A stretch of 64,000 bases of DNA from Chrysophaeum taylorii. Lineage: Eukaryota > Sar > Pelagophyceae > Pelagomonadales > Pelagomonadaceae. Position 1 is the first letter of the stretch. Every line of letters begins with the position of its first letter. Shown piece by piece: positions 1-10,600 of this stretch. A program made the translations under genes and the position numbers. The notes under the pieces were generated by a model. The model did not search any database. It saw only the letters and a list, made by a program, of their open reading frames with translations, and was not told the origin of the DNA. The stretch lies in NCBI GenBank assembly GCA_029834535.1, contig JAQMWT010000679.1, forward strand, positions 111,796 to 175,795, read 5' to 3'.

Positions 1-516
1 AACTGGGCAGGGGACTTCGAGTGCTCGGTTTGCAAGCGGAAGCGGCTCATTGCTAACGAATTCTCGAAGAAGATGCAGGAGAAGCGGCGAAAAGATCCGA
101 CGGCCGCGCTCAAGTGCAAGCAGTGTGTAGACGCCGAGGCCAAGGCCGAGCAGGCCAAGGCGGCCGCCAAGGGGCCGGCCGACGGCGAGCAGCACACTTG
201 TTCGGCGTGCGCAAAGAAAATCCCCGCGTCGCGCTTCACTAAACCCCAGCTTAAAAAGGGTCCAGGCAAGCAGCGATGCGTGGACTGCGTCGCCAAAGCG
301 CAAGAGGAGGAGGCAACGGCCGGCCAAGCCGACAAAGCCGCGAGGCTTGCCGAAGCCAAGCGCGAAGCGGAACGAGCCGATGTCTCCGGCTCCGCCGCCG
401 AGAAGCTCGCGGCCAGCGCCAAAGTCGCCGCCCTCGAGGGCGAGCTCGTCACCGGCCTCCGACCGACCGTGGTCGGCCGGGGCCGAGGCCGAGGCCGCGG
501 GCGCGCGCGACGATAA
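1..516 (+). CDS. Stc1-like zinc-binding protein, 5'-truncated
   Basis: The reading frame is open from the first base of the window, so the 5' end of the gene lies outside it. Two similar cysteine modules can be seen: C-S-V-C followed about 30 residues later by C-K-Q-C, then C-S-A-C followed by C-V-D-C. Each repeats the spacing of the Stc1-type zinc domain, first described in a fission-yeast heterochromatin adaptor. A charged Ala/Glu/Lys-rich stretch of about 50 residues, probably helical, comes next. The C-terminus is a Gly-Arg (RGRGRGRG) tail typical of RNA-binding proteins. The TAA stop is followed by a gene on the opposite strand, so the two converge. A role in RNA or chromatin biology is inference from the domain and the RG tail. 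Confidence 0.6.
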   Translation, partial: NWAGDFECSVCKRKRLIANEFSKKMQEKRRKDPTAALKCKQCVDAEAKAEQAKAAAKGPADGEQHTCSACAKKIPASRFTKPQLKKGPGKQRCVDCVAKAQEEEATAGQADKAARLAEAKREAERADVSGSAAEKLAASAKVAALEGELVTGLRPTVVGRGRGRGRGRARR

Positions 517-552
517 TATATCTTGCGACCCATAGTAAAAAAATTGTACTTC

Positions 553-1211
553 CTAGCGCTTCTTGCCCGAGAGATAAGCAAAAGAGTCGGTGATCTCGTG
601 CTTGACGTACGCCCAGTCGCGCAGCGACTTGGCAGCCGTGTTGAGCGTAATACGCCTTCGTGGGCGGGTTGTGATGAACAGGGCACGACGCACCAGCTCT
701 GCTTGTCGGCGGCGTTGTCTGCGAAGAGCGAGAAGTTTTGTCGCTTGACATCACCGGCGAGGCTCGCCTCGGGCGGCGTGTAGCCCGGGCGAAGATGGCC
801 CGGAAACCACCCAAACCCGAACCTGGAGCTCTGGGCGTCGACCTCACGATTCATGAGCTCGGGTTCAACATAAAGCGCGATCTCGTTCGGAGCGATTTTG
901 CCCCGGTGCCTCCGGGCCGTCTCCCGAGTCGCCGCGTCCGCGACAACTTGGACGAACTTCATCGGCGCGCGGAACAACAGCTCGCCACCCTTGGTGGTCG
1001 ATATCGTCAGGACGCCGCCCCGCAGCTCGACCCACCGTCGAACGCCGTCGAGGGTTAACGCGCCAGCCTTAAAGAGCTTCGACGGAGCTAATTTGCCGAC
1101 GACGAGACTCTTGGTGAGTGCCGTCGTGCGCGCTAGTGCGGATGGCTTCGCTGGCGCAGGCTCGGGCCCGTCGGCCGTACTGGGCACGTACGCGACATTG
1201 TTGGCTGCCAT
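553..1211 (-). CDS. Small PH-like domain protein, two exons
   Basis: The model is complement(join(553..655,694..1211)), 206 aa, starting at the ATG at 1211. The middle has the look of a pleckstrin-homology fold: K-A-G-A-L-T-L near residue 45, then R-R-W-V-E-L-R-G-G-V-L-T-I. After a long variable loop comes F-S-L-F-A-D-N, ending with a W-R-I-T-L-N-T-A-A-K helix. That last helix only appears when a 38-nt GT-AG intron (656-693) is removed. Without removal the frame runs on into unrelated basic sequence. The proline/alanine-rich first 25 residues look disordered. PH domains bind phosphoinositides or proteins at membranes, but no specific partner can be inferred. The start and intron are my inference; the length after splicing is an exact multiple of three. 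Confidence 0.6.
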
Positions 1212-1555
1212 CCAAAGGACGGACCACTGTCGGAGGAGGAGAGGGGCGATGAGCGAACGCGGGCAGCCTCCGGCGTGCACGTGCGAACAATAATAATTAA
1301 TTTCGACACGAAAAACACGGTGAGGGTAAGCGTAGTAATACGCTCATAGGGTACGAGGGGCAGGGCGGCCGCTCAGATCAGAACGAGGGAGGTAGGAGAA
1401 GGATGACGGAGCCCCGAATCGGTCATCCAGGACGGCAGAGTGCGAGCCTGGCGGCAAGTCGACAAGGACGACGACGAGGGTTAGTGTAGTAGCACACTGT
1501 TGTTATATCGCGGCACAGCGGGGTTTACTCACTCACTCACTCGCGTTGGCCAACC

Positions 1556-4500
1556 TCAATCGACATAGATTCGACTTCGGAAGACCGCCTCGCGTCGGTT
1601 GGTTAAAAGCCATGGGACGAGCCCGCCGACTAGAAGAGTGAACGCGACGAGACCGCCGTACATGGCGGCCTCGAAGAGCTGGGGCGGAATGTCGAGATAA
1701 TTGTGCTTAAGGTGAAGGGCGTGAGACTGGTCGATGACGCGCTCCTCCGAGACCCACCAAACAGGAAAGAACATGAAGCAACCAAAGCCATTGTCGTTGA
1801 ACTGGGCCGTGGGGACCTCGCAGCGGTCCTGGGAGGAAAGGATTTCGGGGTAAAAGGCGTCGCGCTCGATCCGAAAGTTGTATTGGTAGCGCCGAGCTTC
1901 ACGGATGGCCTGGCCGGTCACGGGCTCGACGTCGACGTAGTAGGAGTGGAGTCGCCGGTCGTCGTCGGTGTCCATGTACACCTGGCGGTATTCGAAGCCG
2001 CCCCATTCGGCATTTCCGTAGAAGTGTGGGAGGGAGACGAAAATCGGCGTGTTGGCGAGGATCTCGATGGAAGCCATGCCGATGGGCACCGTGTAAGGCA
2101 TGCCGCGGGTGTCTCGGAGACGGTCGTGTGCTCGGAGGCGTGCAGCCGAAAACGTCCGTCGCGTGGTCTCGTAGCGGTTTCCGCGGATCCAGGCGCGCCG
2201 CGTGTAGTTCGAGGGGTCGTACTCCTTGCGCGTGGGCCACTCGACATAGTAGTCGTCCGACGAGTCGGCCATGCCGATGTCGAGATCGCCGCCATTTTGG
2301 CGTTCGAGGTCCTGGACCAACATGAGGTCGGGGTCGATAACGTATATCGACTCGTTCCCGAGGTAGTCGAGGCCCTCGTATCGGAACTTGTAGGAGAAGT
2401 TGAGCCACTTGAAGCCCTCCCACCCAAACGGCTGGAGTTGGTAGTCGGAGTTGAGGAGAAGCCCGGCGCTAACCGGTATGCCCGACACGAAACCAACGCC
2501 GGCGCGCAAAGTTTCGTTGCCATACCATTCGACGAGCCGTCGCACGTCGGACAGATCGCGCTTGCCCGTGTTGATCGTGACGTTGCAATTTGCGTGCGCT
2601 TTCGGGCCGCCGAGAAATCGGTGCAGGCAATCGTTTTCTTTGTGGAAATCGACGACGTCGTCGAGGCTCGTCGTTCGCGGCTGCATGGTCGCCGCCTCCC
2701 GGAGCTCGTCGCCGGACGCGCTCGGCTCCATAATCTTGCCGGGATAGATCGCGAAGGCGGGATTTTTGATGATGATGCTGGGGTCCGTCGAATTCGCGTC
2801 GACGCTCAAACTCAGGTTGCGGAGATTCAAGGCGAGTTCAGGTCTGTACCACTCGAAGGCGCGCTTACCGTCTCTCGAGAATTGCGCGACGCCGGGCACG
2901 TAGTTTGGGTCGGTCTCCGGAAGCGCGGAGACGATCTCGAACCCGAGATCCGAACATTCGGTGTTCTCGATCGGCAAGCAGTATTCCGTGTGTTCGACGG
3001 TGCTGCGATTGACGCAACGCAACGTAAAGTTCCCAAGTTCGGAGTTGAGGAGTTTCATGCTCAGGCGATCGACGTAGCCCTCAAACAACAGGCGTCGAGC
3101 AGAGTGCGTGACAAACATGACCCCACCTGCGTGGTCGCAGTCGTTGGGGCTATCGCAGGAGATTCTGTCCTCCGTCAGCACGCGCTGCCACGCCCACGCC
3201 TGGAGCCACGACGCGATCACGTTGCCGCGCCGCCGCGGGTACGGGTGCGAAGTGGCTGATTGGTAGTCGTGTTTGTAGGGCGTATCAATCTTCAGGATGC
3301 TTGTCTCGTCGCAGTAGATGCCGAAGGTTCCGTCACTAATCGTCGTTTCCCACTCTTCGCAGTTCGTCACCCAGACCTTGTAAATCGGCTCATTTTTCAA
3401 GAACTCGCACTCTTGGAACAACTCTTGGATAGTCGTGCATTGTTCGCTCGACGAATAGAACACTTCGTTCATTAAGTTCGCGGCCTCGACGAACTGCTCG
3501 TGGCGTATTGTATCCGACTTTGTTGATGCCGGGACCGCCTTTGAAAAGTTCGCGTACGCGTTTTGCGTGAAGAAGTAGTCACCACCCTCGGCACAGTCGC
3601 AATAGTCGCCAAATGGGTCGCACGTACCGTCGAGGCCGTCGTCACCATCGTCGTTTCGGTCGTCTCTTATAAGAAACCCAATCGAACACGAGGTTTCGTC
3701 GTCGTCGTCGCAGTCGGCGCCGTCACAATTGTACGTCGTGGCGACGCGAATGATGTTGCCACGGAACTCGTTGGCCGCATCGTCTGAAGCTGCGAGCACC
3801 CTCAAGAGCAGCTTCCCTTGGTTCACGGTAAGATTCATCTGCTCGTAGCCAATGGCCATGGCCTGGCTGTGGAACTCGATCAAGTCCTCCGTGTACGCCG
3901 AGTCATAAAATTTCCAGTATCCTTGTCTCTGGATGTTCCAGACACTCGGCACGCCCCAAAGTGCGGTGGTCACGTAGCCACCAGCCCATTGCGCGTATCC
4001 CAGATCTTCAAGGGCATCGGGCGAAAACACGAAACTGCCCAGGTCGGTCTGCTCGGTCATCCAGCGTGCCACGAAGGCTTCGTGCCAAAGGTCCCCGAGC
4101 GCGTATTCCTCGAACAAGTAGGCGGAGATGGCGCAAACCTGAGACCGAATCCTTGCGGTGAGATTGGCGTCGGCGAACAAGGTTGCCTCTGAGTAACCTT
4201 CGGCTTTTGCCAGGAGAACAGGCAGATCGTGTCGGGCAACGGTCGTCGCGTCTGCCATACCCGCGCACGACGTCGACGAAGAGTGCCGTGAGGCGTTGCA
4301 ATATTCATAAGCTTGCCAATATCGCACGTAATTCTCGTCGTGATGAATGCTAGCATCATTGCGCGCGTCGCGCTCGTCTCGATCGGCGACGAGCCGAGCC
4401 ACCGTCGCGTTCAACGGCTCGGATGCCGCGCGGTCGCCGTACGCGTAGAAGCGAAACGAGCTATTCGAGAGGCCCCAAGCGCAATCATAAGAAAAATAGT

Positions 4501-5788
4501 TGTCCAACACGTGTCGACGAACTGCTCGAGTGCCTACATCATAGCCACCAGCGTCACAACCTCCGGCGCGCCGCGCTGACGGCTCACCGCCCCATTCCGC
4601 AGCCGTCGCCGACTCTGTCGCCGGCGCGGCCATCCAGTTTTCGTACAAATAGCTAGCGATGCCTTTCACTCGCGCTTCGCTCCCAGTCTCGTTAACCAAG
4701 GTCCAAAATGCGAGCTCTGGGGCCGTCGAATCGTCGATCGCCGAGGCGGCCACGTAGCCCAAGTACCGTCCGGCACCAACCCACAGTGGAACTCCGCGCG
4801 TGAAATTGAGAATGCCGTACGGTGTTGCAGGATCCAAAAATCGGTCTGCCTCGGAGACTGATAACACTCGCGCGCCGGCATCTTCGAGCGCCTTGGCGGT
4901 GCCAAACACCGCTGAACCGGAGTGCAGTGTTGTCGAGCTCGCCAGCGTCGAGTCGTCGTCGGTGCCCGCAAACAGCACGGACGCATTCGTCGTCGTGTTG
5001 AGGACGGCGGCGACCGAAGCCACAGCCGTTGATGCATGAACCGCAGTACGATAATTCCAGATGCTCTCAAAGGCATCCGGTAGCAGTTCGGCCTTGACGG
5101 CCCACTGGAACGTTTTGGGTGCAGTGAATGCCTCTTCGATTCGTGCAAAAAAATCCTGACTAAGCCGTCCAAGGAGACCTTCGGTCTTGTATTCCGACAT
5201 CTGCAGCATGAACTTTGGGTTAAACAATGTCACCGTTTCTTCGAGATTGCTGCAACCAGAGGGATGGTCCACGGCGTGCTCGTTATAGCCGCTGAGGCCC
5301 TGGCGGAACCACATGAGGCGGCAGGTCTCCGCGTCGCGTACCGGCTCATAGTAGTGCCACTCCTTGAAGGTAATGCGCTCGCTGTTCTGCGGCCAGTCGA
5401 TATCGTACTTGTACGAGCGCTTCACAAAGGCGTAGGGGCCTTTCTCCTCGAGCCGCGGCTTGAAGCCATCCGTACTGAAGCCGTCGGGGTTCGTGACATC
5501 CCACAGATAGATGAGAAAAAGGTCCGTCGCCTCCTCCTGGTCGCGGTGCTGGAAATCTTGGAATGTCCAATCGAATGTGTATTCATCGTGCTCGTTCAGC
5601 ACTGCGTCAAACGCTGACCGCGCGTCCAGTATCGACGGAGTCAGGTTCTGGCTCCACGTAATCTGCAGCGCAACCAAAGCTACCAAACCTGCCACCACCA
5701 CAATCTTTCCGAACAGCCGGTACCGTGTCGGGAAGTGCCGCTCGCGCTTTCGGGCCATGCCCATTTTCACATCCGCGTACTTGGTCAT
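1556..5788 (-). CDS. Giant CD36/LIMP-2 (scavenger receptor B) family membrane protein
   Basis: This is a single open frame of 1,410 aa. I chose the ATG at 5788; an in-frame GTG lies three codons further upstream. The architecture is that of CD36/LIMP-2/SR-B proteins: a short basic N-terminus, a transmembrane helix (around residues 26-44), a long lumenal or extracellular domain, and a second helix (around 1380-1398) with a short basic tail. Family signatures are clear: L-W-D-V-T-N-P and L-E-E-K-G-P-Y-A-F near the N-terminus, and S-L-P-H-F-Y-G, V-D-V-E-P-V-T-G, Y-Q-Y-N-F and F-F-P-V-W-W-V near the C-terminus. Many N-x-S/T sequons suggest glycosylation. Typical members are about 450-550 aa, so roughly 900 residues are inserted between the N- and C-terminal family blocks. 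Known members bind lipids, lipoproteins or lysosomal enzymes; the substrate here is unknown. Confidence 0.85.
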   Translation of the reverse strand: MTKYADVKMGMARKRERHFPTRYRLFGKIVVVAGLVALVALQITWSQNLTPSILDARSAFDAVLNEHDEYTFDWTFQDFQHRDQEEATDLFLIYLWDVTNPDGFSTDGFKPRLEEKGPYAFVKRSYKYDIDWPQNSERITFKEWHYYEPVRDAETCRLMWFRQGLSGYNEHAVDHPSGCSNLEETVTLFNPKFMLQMSEYKTEGLLGRLSQDFFARIEEAFTAPKTFQWAVKAELLPDAFESIWNYRTAVHASTAVASVAAVLNTTTNASVLFAGTDDDSTLASSTTLHSGSAVFGTAKALEDAGARVLSVSEADRFLDPATPYGILNFTRGVPLWVGAGRYLGYVAASAIDDSTAPELAFWTLVNETGSEARVKGIASYLYENWMAAPATESATAAEWGGEPSARRAGGCDAGGYDVGTRAVRRHVLDNYFSYDCAWGLSNSSFRFYAYGDRAASEPLNATVARLVADRDERDARNDASIHHDENYVRYWQAYEYCNASRHSSSTSCAGMADATTVARHDLPVLLAKAEGYSEATLFADANLTARIRSQVCAISAYLFEEYALGDLWHEAFVARWMTEQTDLGSFVFSPDALEDLGYAQWAGGYVTTALWGVPSVWNIQRQGYWKFYDSAYTEDLIEFHSQAMAIGYEQMNLTVNQGKLLLRVLAASDDAANEFRGNIIRVATTYNCDGADCDDDDETSCSIGFLIRDDRNDDGDDGLDGTCDPFGDYCDCAEGGDYFFTQNAYANFSKAVPASTKSDTIRHEQFVEAANLMNEVFYSSSEQCTTIQELFQECEFLKNEPIYKVWVTNCEEWETTISDGTFGIYCDETSILKIDTPYKHDYQSATSHPYPRRRGNVIASWLQAWAWQRVLTEDRISCDSPNDCDHAGGVMFVTHSARRLLFEGYVDRLSMKLLNSELGNFTLRCVNRSTVEHTEYCLPIENTECSDLGFEIVSALPETDPNYVPGVAQFSRDGKRAFEWYRPELALNLRNLSLSVDANSTDPSIIIKNPAFAIYPGKIMEPSASGDELREAATMQPRTTSLDDVVDFHKENDCLHRFLGGPKAHANCNVTINTGKRDLSDVRRLVEWYGNETLRAGVGFVSGIPVSAGLLLNSDYQLQPFGWEGFKWLNFSYKFRYEGLDYLGNESIYVIDPDLMLVQDLERQNGGDLDIGMADSSDDYYVEWPTRKEYDPSNYTRRAWIRGNRYETTRRTFSAARLRAHDRLRDTRGMPYTVPIGMASIEILANTPIFVSLPHFYGNAEWGGFEYRQVYMDTDDDRRLHSYYVDVEPVTGQAIREARRYQYNFRIERDAFYPEILSSQDRCEVPTAQFNDNGFGCFMFFPVWWVSEERVIDQSHALHLKHNYLDIPPQLFEAAMYGGLVAFTLLVGGLVPWLLTNRREAVFRSRIYVD

Positions 5789-6495
5789 GGCCCTCACAAA
5801 TGTTCATGGAAAACAGAGATCCAGACTTATTATTATTATTATTGATTGAAAGGGTCGTCGAGCTTTTGATGCTAACCCTCATTCGATTTCACGTAAACCG
5901 GCGTTACGGCGCCCCGCGGTAGTACAAAAAAACCGCGGGATAGGATGGTGAAACAGTCACCGGTTGTATGTACGCAGGCCAAGAAACCCCCAAGAAGGGC
6001 AGCAGAGCCCTTGCCGCTCCGCCTCTCTGCAGCAACGAGGGTGCTGCTGAGTCTCATCCGAAGCACGCTCGCGCTAGCAAGAGAGAATATCGTTTTATTA
6101 GTCACATCTCCTAGTTGTTGTGCTTGCTGTGGTTGATCGGAAACAGCCTGTCGAGAAAACGTGGTTAAAATTTGTCTGTCTAATAACTTGAAATTTGATT
6201 TCGTGATCCTCATTCCTGCTCCTTGAGCCTGGGTGCCATGTTAATAGGGAAAACTGAGAATGTATCAACAAACCATGAACGTAGTACGTACGGGGTGACC
6301 AGCCAGCTTCCTATAGAAGAACCCAGCTACCTAAGAAAATGATGGCTATCCACGTGCTAAAACACACAGCGCATTGTGGCGGCACTGCGCAAACCCCCAA
6401 CAAAAGCCGCCGGAAACTTGAGACATCGCGACGTTCCTTCACTTAACGAGAATAGTTCGCCGTGATGCTCATCAGCTGGGGAGATATCGCGCCAC
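5789..6495. other. Intergenic region between two minus-strand genes
   Basis: No supported gene. It includes the likely 5' leader of the CD36-like gene, with a short ATT trinucleotide run near 5828-5845, and the 3' region of the ABHD14-like gene. Short open frames here are GC-biased shadows without recognisable motifs. Confidence 0.5.
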
Positions 6496-7289
6496 CTAAG
6501 ACCACTTAGCGCGAACCTTGGTACCCTCGGTGTGTGTGGCGCCGACGAAGTCGAGGATGAGACGCGTAAATTGTTCTGCAGCGACCGCGTCGCGCAGATA
6601 ACAGGGGTGTGGAGCATTCTCCATGACGACTAGCTCGGAGGTCCCAAAACTGCTTTTGATAAGGCGCTCATCGGACGAAAGTCGTGCGTCCTACGTCGGA
6701 ACGCGATTGTTCATCAGCAAAAGACAGACCACACCTCGGAGCCATAGATAGCGAGGACGGGGACGTCGTCGAGCCTTTGCGAACCGAGCGCACCCTGAAT
6801 GAAGGGTTATTAAAAATCATCGTCACCCGCCTCACCAGCATGCCAGCGACCGTGACGTAGCCGGCGACCGATGTCCTCATGACGAAGGGGAGACCGTAAG
6901 AACCTCCCATGCTCGCGGCGACGACGACAAAGGGCGACGGCAGCGAAATCGACGCAGTAAACGACGCGAGGAAGCCTTCGCGGCCGCGCTTGTCCCCGAT
7001 CGTCCGTGAGCTCGCCCCATAGCCGGGTAAGTTGATGGCGATCGCGCGGAACCCTCGAGAAGCGAGAGCATCGAGGACTCCCACGTATTGCCACGTGCGC
7101 ATCGAGAACGCGGCACCGTGGCAAAAGACAACGGGTCTACCCTCGCCAGCTTCGAGGTACTCGACACGCTCGCCGGCGACCACCACTTCGCGCCTTGTCA
7201 CCAAGTTCCTGCGAGCGGTCAGCGCAGCGCCAGTCCAACGGCTACCTGTCTACGTAGGCATTCTTGATCTCGAGCTCGAGGTCAGCCAT
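6496..7289 (-). CDS. ABHD14-like alpha/beta hydrolase, four exons
   Basis: The model is complement(join(6496..6690,6735..6794,6836..7208,7246..7289)), 223 aa, starting at the ATG at 7289. The three introns are 37, 41 and 44 nt and all are GT-AG. The joined protein has the alpha/beta hydrolase order: oxyanion H-G-A-A-F, nucleophile elbow A-A-S-M-G-G-S-Y-G-L-P-F, acid Y-G-S-E-D, and histidine E-N-A-P-H-P-C-Y-L. The S-x-S-type elbow followed by L-P-F, the total length near 210-220, and the H-P-C-Y-L motif resemble ABHD14 (CCG1-interacting factor B) more than other small hydrolases. Each splice rebuilds a motif: intron 3 removal joins G-S-E to the catalytic aspartate. The substrate is unknown. 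ABHD14-type proteins have been linked to deacylation reactions. Confidence 0.78.
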
Positions 7290-7662
7290 TGACGAGGACC
7301 TACCACGACATTCCTTTCGCAACGCAGAAACGCATACTTTCTATCTCGCTGGCGACTCGACCTCGCGCAGGCACCAATGATGAGGACCACAAAGCTCGTG
7401 CTTGAGAGCTTAGTCCACATAAGTAAGTACTAAGGGTAAGTAATAAGGCGAGAACTAACTAACTAACTAACTACAAGGCAGACCGCGGCTCGAGCTCCAC
7501 CTTGGGACTGCACTGACTGACTGACTGACTGACTGACCTAGATGATGGATAAACAAAAGAGACTTCGACGACGTCGACCTCGCTAGTTAGATGCGACCCG
7601 CCACGCAAGAGAACAAACAACGGTGTGATCGCAATACGGCGTGCGTGCTTTCCTAGGTACAC
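7290..7662. other. Intergenic region with short tandem repeats
   Basis: No gene supported. It carries two tetranucleotide runs, (AACT)n around 7451-7471 and (TGAC)n around 7511-7538, between the 3' end of the glycosyltransferase gene and the 5' end of the hydrolase gene. Confidence 0.5.
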
Positions 7663-10600
7663 CTACTTAAGTATTCCCCTGCCAGGGTTTCGGACTTTGA
7701 GGTAGAGGTCGTCGGGCTCGCAGCCAGGCTCGTCGTGGTCTATCGAACAGCGACTTCGCCCGTTGAGAATCCCGTCGCTCCGGTCGAGTTCGCTTCTTCG
7801 AAGAGCGAAGACCAGGAGGAATACCCATAGGAGAACGTAGACGTAGTCCGGGCGGATGGGCTGTTTCTTTCCGAAGAGCGCAGCAGTTACCCTGTCGATA
7901 ACGCTTGGCTTCTTTTTTTCGGCGATGACGCGTTTGTAGAAGAACATTGCGCGTATTGGCGTGATGACGATGTACAGCAGCATGAAACCTGAATTGGCGT
8001 GTTTGTTTTTACAATAGTCTCGAGAAAAGAATAATGGCGCTGGTTCTCGGACAGAAGAATACGCCGAGCGCGCGTATGCCGCGCTCAGAGCGGCCAACAT
8101 CGCTGAAGATGGCGTTGTAGATACCCCAGATTATGGATGCAACGAGCATGCCGAGGAGCGAGACGACCCAGAGCTTGACGGTCGACATGGCCGTTCTGGA
8201 GTCGAACGAACCCCAGCGCGAGGCGTCCTTGCCCATGAAGCAAATCATAAAGCCCTCCCTCATACCCTGGCAGATGGCGAGGGCATGCAGCGGCGCAGTG
8301 ACGAAGTACCTGTGGAAAAAATCGTGGTCAGGCTTGCGATTTATTACTCGTCGGACGCGGACCGAAATGAAAGTTTGCGCCGAGAGCGAACATTTGTTGG
8401 CTTCGCAAGAGAGACTGGTCAGAAGGCGCCGAACCGTTCTCGAGGGGCGACCAGGCCTTGATTTGGTTGATGATGAGCCCACAGTGCAGCTGGAGCCAAA
8501 GAGCACCAGCGGTGAGCAGCTGCGTGTCAAAGGCTGGTGGAATGCCGTGCCTCGCGATGCACATGTAGCAGGGCATCGCGGCCCAGTAAAACGCCGAGAT
8601 CGAGGAAAAGAAGTACGTGACATTTTCGAACATGACGGTGTACGCCCCAAGGCGCGGCCAGTGGAAAGTGATGACGGCAATGCTGACCATGATGATTGCA
8701 AAGATTAGGAAAAGAGGGTCGCTCGCGATGCCGAGAAGCGGCCCGACGTCGCACGGAAGTAGCTCGAATTTCGAAGCAAGGTATGTGCGATGGCATTGGT
8801 CGAGCTTTTGAAGCTGGAGGTAGACGACGCAACCGACGATGGGTACGACGTGGACGCAAACCATCGCAAACGGCCAGACGAACCCGTATCGCGGGAACCA
8901 GAACGTCGTCCAAAACAGTTGGACGGCTCCTTTCGACCAGCGGAAGACGGCCGCGAGGTAGTCGGTGGTCCCCTTACGCGCTCCGAGGACCAGCCGCTCA
9001 AAATGATAGACGCCCTTGCGGCCGGCGATTATGACATCATGGCTCGACGCGGTGTCCTCGATCATGGTGTCCTCGTTGAACCTGTGTTCCAGGGGGTCGT
9101 TCTGGAATTTGATGTCGTAGTTCCAGACAGCGTTGGTGCCGCACGATGTGATCGCCCCGACACCGCTGCGAATGTTGTTCGCCAAGCGGAAAAGGTATTC
9201 GTTGCGCATGTCGAAGATGTCATCCTCGATCGTGAGAGACGAGAAGCTCTGCGGGAGCTGGACAAAGGCAACATTGTGGTCAATCTCGAGCTCGGTCGAC
9301 CAGGGGTTGGCCTGGTGCTTATAGTGGTAGAAGTAGGGAATCACCGCGTTCCAAAATCCCTGCACAGCCATGTGTCTGCAGTCGAAGACGGCAAAGAGTA
9401 GGCAGGCCTCAATCGCGTTCGTCGGCGAGTTCTCGGGCACTTCGATTTTTTGACGACGCGTGCGCAACTTGCGTTTTGTTTCGAGAAGTTTGAAGGTTGC
9501 CGACTCGTACCGCAAGTAATAGTTTAAGATCTCCATGGCATGATTCATTCCTCCCGACTTTCCCCGCGACTCGCGGAGCGGTTGGACGCATTCGAGAGGG
9601 ATGATGGCTTCCTCACCCTCAAACTTGTAGCCGGGCGTAGACTTGTGGTGGCGCTTTCCAGACTCCTTGGCCTGGCCGTAATTCGTCAAGTAGCGCTGAG
9701 GTAATACCGACAAAAATTCGGGCGTGCACTCCTTGACTTTAATGAAGACCATGTTGCGCGGTCGCATCCGACCTTTGTAGCTTCTTCGGCCTTTCTCAAA
9801 CATGGAGAAACGCGAACCGACGACGCGAGCGTGGCAGCGGCGCGCCGTCGATCGGCTCATTGGTCGTATGCCAATGAACTCGTAGAGGCTAAACAAGCTG
9901 TCCATATCGGTCTGCTTGATGCGCACGAAAACTCCTTGGGATACGCCGCGCCGCAACACCGTGGGCGCGAATTGAAAGTTGACGTCTTCCGGATTCGCTC
10001 GTGCTGCGTAGCAGCACATGAGGTCGAGCTGGACGGTTTCGGAATCCTTCCGATAGTAGTTCAGCCTGCAGTTCCAAAATTTCGTCACATCATATCGCTT
10101 GCACCACTGAATGCGGCCCATCTCGTCGTAAAGGAGCCACCAGCTGTTCCAGATGTTGGCGGAAATCCCGGCGTGATGGGTTGGCGGGCAGTTCGCTGCA
10201 AAAGGGTTTGCCGTCCTTCCCGACCGCTTTCTCTCAATTTTGAAATTGGCCGCCCACTCGAGGAGCGCCGCGACCGCCCGTTCGTCGCCCGACAGATCGT
10301 GGAACGAAATCACCTCGAGGCTCGACGACTCGCTGCGCCAAAAGGCGTGGTGACCTAGTGCGTTGAGGAGGTCAAACGTCGCAAATGCGAGCTCGAAGAG
10401 GCCGATGTTCTCCTGCGAGATGCCCATGTCTGGTTGGGCAGCCAGTGACCGCATTTCGTCGTCGAGACACTTGCCGTCGTCAAATTTCTTACCCAATAAC
10501 TTTTTGTCGTCCGCCGTCATCGTGTCCATCTTGTTGGCCAAGCACTCCAAAAATCGAAGATCGCTGTTGTTGACCATGTTCACGAACGCATCCCATAGCG

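Noticed and set aside
1703-3259. A 518-codon plus-strand open frame opposite the CD36-like gene
   Set aside because: No recognisable domain and Val/Arg/Asp-rich antisense composition; the minus strand has clear CD36 family motifs.
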